Positions 9,584-18,104 of a stretch of DNA of 64,000 bases are shown piece after piece. The notes beneath the pieces are model-generated. The model was given only the letters and a program-made list of their open reading frames with translations. It made no database searches and had not been told where the DNA came from. The stretch comes from Komagataella phaffii GS115 (lineage: Eukaryota > Ascomycota > Pichiomycetes > Pichiales > Pichiaceae): the NCBI RefSeq assembly GCF_000027005.1, contig NC_012965.1, positions 1,599,001 to 1,663,000 on the forward strand. Reading direction: 5' to 3'. The translations under genes were made by a program, and so were the position numbers. Each line of letters opens with the position of its first letter. The first letter of the stretch is position 1.

Positions 9584-11707
9584 TTACAACTTGTCATGCT
9601 TTGGTTTTCCCTTCAAGTCGTGGAATTCGTAAAGGATTTGAGGACTAGCCTTGATAGAGTTGACATATTGAACCACTCTCTCACCAATCTTCTCAGGAGT
9701 GTATCCGAAGTATTTGTAGACATCCTCAACAGGAAGAGACTTACCGAAGGTGTTCATGGTGTAACCAGCAGTGGCGTATCTCTCCCATCCGTATGCGACA
9801 TAGGCCTCAACAACGACAGTTGGAACTTCTCCTCTTCTAAGGACGGAACGTCTGTAAGTAATAGACTGCTCGTCAAACAATCTCTGACATGGGAATGACA
9901 GAACTCTGACCTTCCATCCCTTCTGTTGTCTTAGCAAACGAGCAGTCTTAATAGCGAATTCCAACTCGGAACCAGTTCCGATCAGTTGCACATCTGGCTT
10001 TCCTTCGCAGTCTTCAACAACGTAACCACCTCTTTTGGCTCCTTGGGCAGAAGTCTTACCTGGGTATTGGTCAACCTCGTGTCTGGACAGAGAAAGCAAT
10101 GTGGAGTGTTCAAGCTCAACAGCCACTTCAAACAGAGCTGCAACTTCGGTAGCATCGGCTGGTCTCATGTAGTAGAAGTTGGGCATAGCTCTGAATAATG
10201 AAGACAAAGCAATAGGCTGGTGGGTTGGACCATCTTCACCAGCTCCAATAGAGTCGTGTGTAGCAATGTGAATCGCTTTCAACTCTTGAAGAGCAGCCAT
10301 ACGCAAGGCAGGTGCTGCATACAGGTAGAACATGTAGAAGGTAGAGGTAATAGGCAAGAAAGTACCCTTGTTGTATGCAGCCAAACCGTTGGCAATAGCA
10401 CACATAGAGTGTTCTCTGATACCAAACTCAATATATCTACCAGAGTAGTCACCACCTAATCCACAGAAAGTCTGTAACTTAGGGTTGAAGAAGTACTTCA
10501 CTCCGTCCCAGTTCAAAAGAATTGAGACAGATAAGTCACCGGAACCGGCAATAACTTGAGGAAGGTTCTTTCCAAGGGCCCTAACAATTTCTCTAGCAGA
10601 GGTTCTGGTGGCGGTTGGTTCGGTAGGCTTGTCTTGAGGAATGTAAGTTCTCCAGTTCTTTGGAAGCTCACCTCTAACACGAGAAAGGAACTCTTGTCCC
10701 TCACGAGGGTACTCTTTGACATAGCTATCAACTAACTTTTTCCAGTTCTTTACTAACTCGTCACCTTTAGCTGGTTTCTCAGCAAAGAAGTCGTATACTT
10801 CTTTAGGGAACCAGAACTTTTGGGCAGGGTTAAAACCGTACTTAGTCTTCAACTCCCGGATACCTTCCTCACCTAGAGCAGAACCGTGAGCAGCGTGGTG
10901 GTTACCGAAAGCAGAATCCTGTCCAATTTCAGTTCTAACGTTGATCAGAGTTGGTCTCTCAGTCTCAGCCTTGGCCCAATCGATAGCCTTGACAATGGTA
11001 GCGACATCTCTAGAACCGTCTACAATGTCGATAACATTCCAGTTCTGAGCTCTGAACTTTGCGGAGATGTCTTCGGTGTTGTTAACATCGACGGAACCAT
11101 CACAACAAACCTGGTTGTTGTCGTAGATCACAATAAGGTTGTCCAAGGCCAAGTGACCGGCTAAGGAAATCGATTCCAAAGCAGGTCCCTCTTGCAAACA
11201 AGCATCACCAACAATAGCATAGATAGTGTTGTCAACGACAGGGAAGCCAGGTCTGTTGTAAGTAGCGGCCAGGTTCTTTGAACCAATGGCCATACCGACA
11301 GCGTTAGAGATACCTTGTCCCAGGGGACCAGTGGTAACCTCAACAGCAGGGTTCTCAATTTCAGGGTGTCCAGGAGTCAATGAGTGATAATCGGAAGAGT
11401 GGTAAGATTGAAGTTGCTTGACAGTCATCTCCTTCAAACCAGTTAAGTGCTGGAACAAGTATTGGAACAGACAGACGTGACCGTTTGACAAGACAAAACG
11501 ATCTCTGTTGAAGTAGTCTGGATCATTTGGAGCGTACTTCATCTGGTACTTCCACAGAGCGATACCAATGGCGACCATACCCATGGCAGAACCAGGGTGA
11601 CCACCACCATACTGTTCGACTAAGTCGAGAACGTAACAACGGAAGGTTTTGATGACCAATTCATGAATGTCATCTTGTGTCGATACTGCTTTTGGAATTC
11701 TAGCCAT
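9584..11707 (-). CDS. DAS1: Dihydroxyacetone synthase 1, peroxisomal (DAS1)
   Basis: Dihydroxyacetone synthase (formaldehyde transketolase) transfers a two-carbon unit from xylulose-5-phosphate to formaldehyde, giving dihydroxyacetone and glyceraldehyde-3-phosphate. This is the assimilation step of methanol metabolism in peroxisomes. The 707 residues show a full transketolase layout: an N-terminal TPP domain with GGGHPGS, TTGPLGQG and the metal/TPP motif GDAC...N (Gly167-Asp168), a pyrimidine domain with the catalytic Glu in GRYIEFGIREH, and a C-terminal domain. The C-terminal DKL is a non-canonical PTS1 tripeptide; related methanol yeasts use NKL. It is the inverted partner of DAS2 at 14196. 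Which copy is called DAS1 follows the published K. phaffii order as I recall it. Confidence 0.95.
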   Translation of the reverse strand: MARIPKAVSTQDDIHELVIKTFRCYVLDLVEQYGGGHPGSAMGMVAIGIALWKYQMKYAPNDPDYFNRDRFVLSNGHVCLFQYLFQHLTGLKEMTVKQLQSYHSSDYHSLTPGHPEIENPAVEVTTGPLGQGISNAVGMAIGSKNLAATYNRPGFPVVDNTIYAIVGDACLQEGPALESISLAGHLALDNLIVIYDNNQVCCDGSVDVNNTEDISAKFRAQNWNVIDIVDGSRDVATIVKAIDWAKAETERPTLINVRTEIGQDSAFGNHHAAHGSALGEEGIRELKTKYGFNPAQKFWFPKEVYDFFAEKPAKGDELVKNWKKLVDSYVKEYPREGQEFLSRVRGELPKNWRTYIPQDKPTEPTATRTSAREIVRALGKNLPQVIAGSGDLSVSILLNWDGVKYFFNPKLQTFCGLGGDYSGRYIEFGIREHSMCAIANGLAAYNKGTFLPITSTFYMFYLYAAPALRMAALQELKAIHIATHDSIGAGEDGPTHQPIALSSLFRAMPNFYYMRPADATEVAALFEVAVELEHSTLLSLSRHEVDQYPGKTSAQGAKRGGYVVEDCEGKPDVQLIGTGSELEFAIKTARLLRQQKGWKVRVLSFPCQRLFDEQSITYRRSVLRRGEVPTVVVEAYVAYGWERYATAGYTMNTFGKSLPVEDVYKYFGYTPEKIGERVVQYVNSIKASPQILYEFHDLKGKPKHDKL
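11067..11659 (-). repeat. Near-identical DAS1 arm of the DAS1/DAS2 inverted repeat
   Basis: This is the minus-strand partner of the tract at 14244-14836. It encodes residues about 17-214 of DAS1, covering the GGGHPGS and TPP-binding motifs. The arms are separated by about 2.6 kb that hold both promoters and the BAR gene. Confidence 0.85.
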
Positions 11708-12806
11708 TTTTGATGTTTGATAGTTTGATAAGAGTGAACTTTAGTGTTTAGAGGGGTTATAATTTGTTGTAACTGGTTTTGGTCTTAAGTTAAAACGAAC
11801 TTGTTATATTAAACACAACGGTCACTCAGGATACAAGAATAGGAAAGAAAAACTTTAAACTGGGGACATGTTGTCTTTATATAATTTGGCGGTTAACCCT
11901 TAATGCCCGTTTCCGTCTCTTCATGATAACAAAGCTGCCCATCTATGACTGAATGTGGAGAAGTATCGGAACAACCCTTCACTAAGGATATCTAGGCTAA
12001 ACTCATTCGCGCCTTAGATTTCTCCAAGGTATCGGTTAAGTTTCCTCTTTCGTACTGGCTAACGATGGTGTTGCTCAACAAAGGGATGGAACGGCAGCTA
12101 AAGGGAGTGCATGGAATGACTTTAATTGGCTGAGAAAGTGTTCTATTTGTCCGAATTTCTTTTTTCTATTATCTGTTCGTTTGGGCGGATCTCTCCAGTG
12201 GGGGGTAAATGGAAGATTTCTGTTCATGGGGTAAGGAAGCTGAAATCCTTCGTTTCTTATAGGGGCAAGTATACTAAATCTCGGAACATTGAATGGGGTT
12301 TACTTTCATTGGCTACAGAAATTATTAAGTTTGTTATGGGGTGAAGTTACCAGTAATTTTCATTTTTTCACTTCAACTTTTGGGGTATTTCTGTGGGGTA
12401 GCATAGCTTGACAGGTAATATGATGTACTATGGGATAGGCAAGTCTTGTGTTTCAGATACCGCCAAACGTTAAATAGGACCCTCTTGGTGACTTGCTAAC
12501 TTAGAAAGTCATGCCCAGGTGTTACGTAATCTTACTTGGTATGACTTTTTGAGTAACGGACTTGCTAGAGTCCTTACCAGACTTCCAGTTTAGCAAACCA
12601 CAGATTGATCTGTCCTCTGGCATATCTCAAACCAATCAACACCCGTAACCCTTTCATGAAACAACTCTAGAATGCGTCTTATCAACAGGATTGCCCAAAA
12701 CAGTAATTGGGGCGGTGGAATCTACATGGGAGTTCCATCGTTGTCTCGGTTTTTCTCCCTATAAGCTACTCTGGAGACGAAGTAACTAACACCCTCAAAT
12801 ATCATT
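11708..12806. promoter_or_regulatory. Divergent promoter of DAS1 and the BAR gene, with TGGGGT cluster
   Basis: This 1.1-kb region drives DAS1 leftwards and the RVS161-like gene rightwards. The DAS1 TATA box is at about 11877-11885 on the minus strand (TTATATAAAG), some 170 bases from the ATG. Between 12200 and 12398 there are seven G4 runs, five of them TGGGGT (ACCCCA in the DAS1 direction), at 12228, 12295, 12338, 12382 and 12395. Mxr1, the methanol activator, is known to bind CYCC cores, so these are candidate sites; that link is inference. A CCTATAAG element near 12759 may serve the BAR gene. A 72-codon open frame at 12126-12344 shows no protein features. Confidence 0.65.
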
Positions 12807-13643
12807 ATGTCCTGGTCAGGGTTCAAGAAAGCCGTCAATAGAGCTGGAACGCAGGTCCTTATGAAGACAAACCATCTTGATGAGAGTCTGGATGAAGAGT
12901 TTGATTTCCAGGAGAAGAACTTCCGGATTATCCAACAATTTACTCAAGAGCTCTACAATCGACTTTCAAGCTTATTGGAAAATCATCATAGTTGTCTAAA
13001 GGCTAATCTAGCCGTTGCTACCACTTTGAACTCATATTATGGAACCTCCACTACGGATGGATTTGAAGGAAAATATCTGGAGATCGTCAACAGGATAAAA
13101 GACGATGTGTTACCCAATTCAGTGGAACCGTTCAATTATACAATATTGCAACCGTTAGAGACTCTTAAACAGTACAATGAAGAGTTTGACTTGTTAATAA
13201 AAAAACGTTATAGAAAGAAATTGGACTACGATATGCTCCAATCCAAATTGTCAAAATTGACCACCGAAAAAGAACAATTGGAATTTGACAAGAGGAACAA
13301 CTCACTAGATTCTCAAACGGAGCGTCACCTAGAGTCAGTTTCCAAGTCAATTACAGAAAGTTTGGAAACAGAAGAGGAGTATCTACAATTGAATTCCAAA
13401 CTTAAAGTCGAGCTGTCCGAATTCATGTCGCTAAGGCTTTCTTACTTGGACCCCATTTTTGAAAGTTTCATTAAAGTTCAGTCAAAAATTTTCATGGACA
13501 TTTATGACACATTAAAGAGCGGACTACCTTATGTTGATTCTCTATCCAAAGAGGATTATCAGTCCAAGATCTTGGACTCTAGAATAGATAACATTCTGTC
13601 GAAAATGGAAGCGCTGAACCTTCAAGCTTACATTGATGATTAG
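12807..13643 (+). CDS. RVS161-like N-BAR domain protein
   Basis: This 278-residue protein is an amphiphysin-type BAR protein. It starts MSWSGFKKAVNRAGTQV, the characteristic Rvs161/Hob start that forms the membrane-inserting amphipathic helix. Long charged helices follow (KKRYRKKLDYDMLQSKLSKL) with the conserved SLRLSYLDPIFESFIKVQ block and a LDSRIDNILSKME tail. Rvs161 acts with Rvs167 in endocytic vesicle scission. Length is close to yeast Rvs161 (265), but similarity in the middle is low. It may therefore be a fast-evolving paralogue, with a more conserved RVS161 elsewhere. It lies between the DAS inverted repeats and shares its upstream region with DAS1. Confidence 0.75.
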   Translation: MSWSGFKKAVNRAGTQVLMKTNHLDESLDEEFDFQEKNFRIIQQFTQELYNRLSSLLENHHSCLKANLAVATTLNSYYGTSTTDGFEGKYLEIVNRIKDDVLPNSVEPFNYTILQPLETLKQYNEEFDLLIKKRYRKKLDYDMLQSKLSKLTTEKEQLEFDKRNNSLDSQTERHLESVSKSITESLETEEEYLQLNSKLKVELSEFMSLRLSYLDPIFESFIKVQSKIFMDIYDTLKSGLPYVDSLSKEDYQSKILDSRIDNILSKMEALNLQAYIDD

Positions 13644-14195
13644 AGCAATGATATAAACAACAATTGAGTGACAGGTCTACTTTGTTCTCAAAAGGCCATA
13701 ACCATCTGTTTGCATCTCTTATCACCACACCATCCTCCTCATCTGGCCTTCAATTGTGGGGAACAACTAGCATCCCAACACCAGACTAACTCCACCCAGA
13801 TGAAACCAGTTGTCGCTTACCAGTCAATGAATGTTGAGCTAACGTTCCTTGAAACTCGAATGATCCCAGCCTTGCTGCGTATCATCCCTCCGCTATTCCG
13901 CCGCTTGCTCCAACCATGTTTCCGCCTTTTTCGAACAAGTTCAAATACCTATCTTTGGCAGGACTTTTCCTCCTGCCTTTTTTAGCCTCAGGTCTCGGTT
14001 AGCCTCTAGGCAAATTCTGGTCTTCATACCTATATCAACTTTTCATCAGATAGCCTTTGGGTTCAAAAAAGAACTAAAGCAGGATGCCTGATATATAAAT
14101 CCCAGATGATCTGCTTTTGAAACTATTTTCAGTATCTTGATTCGTTTACTTACAAACAACTATTGTTGATTTTATCTGGAGAATAATCGAACAAA
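13644..14195 (+). promoter_or_regulatory. DAS2 promoter
   Basis: These 552 bases between the BAR gene and DAS2 hold the methanol-inducible DAS2 promoter. A TATA box (TATATAAA) is at 14092-14099, about 100 bases before the ATG, followed by an A-rich leader. Several CYCC cores occur upstream (for example CATCCTCCTC near 13730, ATCCCTCCGC near 13883 and TTCCTCCTGC near 13967), matching the known core for Mxr1. It shows no obvious sequence similarity to the DAS1 promoter apart from these short motifs, although the coding regions are near-identical. A 105-codon open frame at 13668-13985 looks random. Confidence 0.7.
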
Positions 14196-16319
14196 ATGGC
14201 TAGAATTCCCAAAGCAGTTTCTTACAATGATGACATCCATGACTTGGTCATCAAAACCTTCCGTTGTTACGTTCTCGACTTAGTCGAACAGTATGGTGGT
14301 GGTCACCCTGGTTCTGCCATGGGTATGGTCGCCATTGGTATCGCTCTGTGGAAGTACCAGATGAAGTACGCTCCAAATGATCCAGACTACTTCAACAGAG
14401 ATCGTTTTGTCTTGTCAAACGGTCACGTCTGTTTGTTCCAATACTTGTTCCAGCACTTAACTGGTTTGAAGGAGATGACTGTCAAGCAACTTCAATCTTA
14501 CCACTCTTCCGATTATCACTCATTGACTCCTGGACACCCTGAAATTGAGAACCCTGCTGTTGAGGTTACCACTGGTCCCCTGGGACAAGGTATCTCTAAC
14601 GCTGTCGGTATGGCCATTGGTTCAAAGAACCTGGCCGCTACTTACAACAGACCTGGCTTCCCTGTCGTTGACAACACTATCTATGCTATTGTTGGTGATG
14701 CTTGTTTGCAAGAGGGACCTGCTTTGGAATCGATTTCCTTAGCTGGTCACTTGGCCTTGGACAACCTTATTGTGATCTACGACAACAACCAGGTTTGTTG
14801 TGATGGTTCCGTCGATGTTAACAACACCGAAGACATTTCTGCTAAGTTTAGAGCTCAGAACTGGAATGTCATTGAAGTCGAGAATGGTTCTAGAGATGTT
14901 GCTACCCTTGTCAAGGCCATCGAATGGGCCAAGGCTGAGAATGAGAGACCAACTCTGATCAACGTTAGAACTGAAATTGGACAGGATTCTGCTTTCGGTA
15001 ACCACCACGCTGCTCACGGTTCTGCTCTTGGTGAGGAAGGTATCCGGGAGTTGAAGGCCAAGTACGGTTTCGATGTCGCTAGAAAGTTCTGGTTCCCACA
15101 GGAGGTCTATGATTTCTTTGCTGAAAAACCAGCCGAGGGTGATCAACTAGTTGCTAACTGGAAGAAACTTTTGGATGAGTACGTTAAGAACTATCCTCAA
15201 GAAGGTGAGGAATTAAAGGCCCGTATTAGAGGTGAACTTCCAAAGAACTGGAAGAGTTTCATTCCACAGGACAAACCAACCGAGCCAACTGCTACCAGAA
15301 CCTCTGCTAGAGAAATTGTTAGATCTCTGGGACAAAACCTTCCTCAGGTTATTGCTGGTTCTGGTGACTTGTCCGTGTCCATTCTTTTGAACTGGGGAGG
15401 AGTTAAGTACTTCTTCAACCCTAAGTTACAAACTTTCTGTGGATTGGGTGGTGACTACTCTGGTAGATATATTGAGTTTGGTATCAGAGAACACTCTATG
15501 TGTGCTATTGCCAATGGTTTGGCTGCATACAACAAGGGTACTTTCTTGCCTATTACCTCAACTTTCTACATGTTCTACCTGTATGCAGCACCTGCCTTGC
15601 GTATGGCTGCACTTCAAGAGTTGAAAGCAATTCACATTGCTACACACGACTCCATCGGAGCTGGTGAAGATGGTCCAACGCACCAGCCTATTGCTTTGTC
15701 TTCATTATTCAGAGCTATGCCCAACTTCTACTACATTAGACCAGCCGATGCTACCGAGGTTGCAGCTCTGTTTGAAGTAGCTGTTGAGCTCGAGCACTCC
15801 ACCTTGTTCTCTCTGTCCAGACACGAGGTTGAGCAATACCCAGGTAAGACTTCGGCTGAGGGAGCCAAAAGAGGTGGTTACGTCGTTGAAGACTGTGAGG
15901 GTAAGCCAGACGTCCAATTAATTGGTGCTGGTTCCGAATTGGAGTTTGCCGTCAAAACTGCTCGTTTGCTAAGACAACAGAAGGGATGGAAGGTCAGAGT
16001 TCTGTCATTCCCATGTCAGAGACTGTTTGACCAACAATCCCTGGCATACAGACGTTCTGTCCTTAGAAGAGGAGAGGTTCCAACTGTCGTTGTTGAGGCC
16101 TATGTCGCATACGGATGGGAGAGATACGCCACTGCTGGTTACACCATGAACACCTTTGGTAAGTCTCTTCCTGTTGAGGATGTCTACAAATACTTCGGAT
16201 ACACTCCTGAGAAGATTGGTGAGAAGGTTGCTGCATACGTCAACTCTATTAAGGCTAGTCCTCAAATCCTTTACGAATTCACCGATTTGAAGGGAAAACC
16301 AAAGCACGACAAACTATAA
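14196..16319 (+). CDS. DAS2: Dihydroxyacetone synthase 2, peroxisomal (DAS2)
   Basis: This is the second formaldehyde transketolase, 707 residues, with the same reaction and location as DAS1. All transketolase elements are intact: GGGHPGS, TTGPLGQG, GDAC...N for TPP/metal, GRYIEFGIREH with the catalytic Glu, and the C-terminal DKL peroxisome signal. Differences from DAS1 are concentrated in the first 16 residues, at about 212-350 and in a few places near the C-terminus. Over 14244-14836 the DNA is almost identical to DAS1 (two differences by eye), including silent sites. The two genes point away from each other across a 2.5-kb spacer. Confidence 0.95.
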   Translation: MARIPKAVSYNDDIHDLVIKTFRCYVLDLVEQYGGGHPGSAMGMVAIGIALWKYQMKYAPNDPDYFNRDRFVLSNGHVCLFQYLFQHLTGLKEMTVKQLQSYHSSDYHSLTPGHPEIENPAVEVTTGPLGQGISNAVGMAIGSKNLAATYNRPGFPVVDNTIYAIVGDACLQEGPALESISLAGHLALDNLIVIYDNNQVCCDGSVDVNNTEDISAKFRAQNWNVIEVENGSRDVATLVKAIEWAKAENERPTLINVRTEIGQDSAFGNHHAAHGSALGEEGIRELKAKYGFDVARKFWFPQEVYDFFAEKPAEGDQLVANWKKLLDEYVKNYPQEGEELKARIRGELPKNWKSFIPQDKPTEPTATRTSAREIVRSLGQNLPQVIAGSGDLSVSILLNWGGVKYFFNPKLQTFCGLGGDYSGRYIEFGIREHSMCAIANGLAAYNKGTFLPITSTFYMFYLYAAPALRMAALQELKAIHIATHDSIGAGEDGPTHQPIALSSLFRAMPNFYYIRPADATEVAALFEVAVELEHSTLFSLSRHEVEQYPGKTSAEGAKRGGYVVEDCEGKPDVQLIGAGSELEFAVKTARLLRQQKGWKVRVLSFPCQRLFDQQSLAYRRSVLRRGEVPTVVVEAYVAYGWERYATAGYTMNTFGKSLPVEDVYKYFGYTPEKIGEKVAAYVNSIKASPQILYEFTDLKGKPKHDKL
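14244..14836 (+). repeat. Near-identical DAS2 arm of the DAS1/DAS2 inverted repeat
   Basis: This 593-base tract matches DAS1 (11067-11659, opposite strand) without indels. I found two substitutions, at 14433 and 14744, reading the strands against each other by eye. Immediately downstream, around 14837-15110, synonymous and replacement differences are frequent. Such a sharp change in silent-site identity points to recent gene conversion. The whole 2.1-kb genes form a longer, patchier inverted repeat. Confidence 0.85.
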
Positions 16320-18104
16320 GTAGATTTGGCCACTAACGGGTTAGTAGTTGTGTAAGTCTATTAAATTTGATTTTTGTTTATGGATGATCATCGTAGTGGC
16401 TATCTGTTTACCTGTAGGACATCCTAGGGTGGGATGGTGATGTACACCCCCTCAATCTTCAGATGCAACACTATGTGGTAGGTCATTGACATAAGGTTTA
16501 GGAAAGACCTGTTTTTTGACCAATAAATGGAACAGGAAGGAAAGGAGGAACCAGTTTACGAACCCCGTCGGACATACAAAACCAAAAAATGAGAGCATGT
16601 AGCTCCTCTTGATGGCTTTGCAGGAAACACTGCTGCACTCAGAAATGGCAACGCCCGGATATTGAAGGGACGAAGATTGTGGGGGAGAAACCTGTCACTG
16701 CAGATATGAGGAGTTTGATTTATAGGAAACATTTTTCAATGTGGGTGAATCCTCTGCGACCTACATACTATGTGCATAATACGTGCATAAAAAGACAACA
16801 AGATAAATATAGTAAAATATGGGGTAATAGAGAGGGCTCAACCGAACGTTAGTGGTAGGATTGGGGAAACAGTATTGGAGAGAGTGGAATAGATACACAG
16901 CTAGTGTTGGATTGTATAGTAGTTTCGTGTTTATAGGTCGCTGATTCTAGTACTGCGTACAGCTGAAGAGAGAAAAAAAAATCTGAAAACTGGGGTAAAG
17001 AACTCCTTAAAAATTTTTCATATGTATGATGAAAGACTGCTGCAGGAGACGTTCACACTTGAAAAATTTGATCGAAGCGAGCTACAAGTCCATATCGTGT
17101 TGGAACAGAATCTGGAGGTGTAAACACCGTCATTCCCTAATCTAAGTTTCTGTCCAGCCGTTTAGAAAGTTCCTCTTCGTCAATAAAGTTTAACTTTGAA
17201 CGTGAGAGTTGAGCTAATCGGAAATACTCCCGAGAGCACACCCGAGCAGTGAAGCGGGGCATCATCAAAAGAATTAAGGGGTGCTGGGTGCGGATTGCGC
17301 GCAGTAGCTGGCATCAATGCCAAACGTAGAACTCATACATTCTCCTATCAGAATCATACGACATCGAGAGATACACCAGCCAGCACCACTTGAACACTCC
17401 CAATGAGGGTGCGGTGGTGGGGGAATAAGCAGAACTGTAGATTTGACCAATCATCGTCACGTCTTACATCACAGAACGGGGGTACAGAAAGGGAATGAAC
17501 GTAGAAGTGGAGTGAGGAGAGGAGAGGAGGAAGAGCGAGCAGATTAATTAGATAAAAACCACCCCTCCAAATCTGTTATTGTGTATCAAGTTTACGATTT
17601 TTCTCCTCCTTCAATCTCGCTCGCTGGCCAATGTCTGTTATCCTCCGTCCATGGGTTCTTCCCGTTCCGCTCTATCCGATAAGAGGTTGGCTTCCGAGAA
17701 GGTTGGTAGTTGGAATGACGTACAAAATGTACAACAAAGCAGATGTTGTTTAGCGCGATCGCCCCAACCCCTCTTGTTGTTAGACAGTCTTATGCATATT
17801 TCGTAGACCCGGGACTGTACATTCGTCCGTCCTCAACCATTGGTCATTTGGTACCACTCAAAGGACTGCCCCAACCCTGATTTCCCCAAACAGCATACTA
17901 GTCATTCATCCAACATAACGGGGTTTTTTTTTGTTTCAGCCCTCCCAATATATATAATTGGGCAAGCCCTCCTGTTGGCTTCCCTCTTCTTCCCTCTGTA
18001 ACTATTTCTACTCTGAGTTGCTTTATAAACATAGATTACGTCGCAGCAGACACTCACGCACCACCCCCTCTTTCCCTCCTCTCAAAGATTCTATATAACA
18101 GCCA
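16320..18104. promoter_or_regulatory. Long intergenic region upstream of MIT1
   Basis: This 1.8-kb region is the DAS2 terminator followed by an unusually long MIT1 upstream region. A TATA element (TATATATAA) lies at about 17949-17957, some 150 bases before the MIT1 ATG, preceded by a T-rich run near 17924-17933. A purine-rich block (GGAGTGAGGAGAGGAGAGGAGG) lies near 17511-17532, and several C4/G4 runs occur (about 16446, 17408, 17425). The largest open frame (17579-17806, 75 codons) ends before the TATA box and has no recognisable features. I support no gene here. Confidence 0.5.

Noticed and set aside
12126..12344. 72-codon open frame in the DAS1 upstream region
   Set aside because: It has no recognisable features and overlaps the TGGGGT cluster of a known promoter region.
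13668..13985. 105-codon open frame in the DAS2 promoter
   Set aside because: It lies wholly inside the region that must contain the DAS2 promoter and has no protein-like composition.
17579..17806. 75-codon open frame upstream of MIT1
   Set aside because: It ends before the likely MIT1 TATA box, has no domain features, and its composition looks random.
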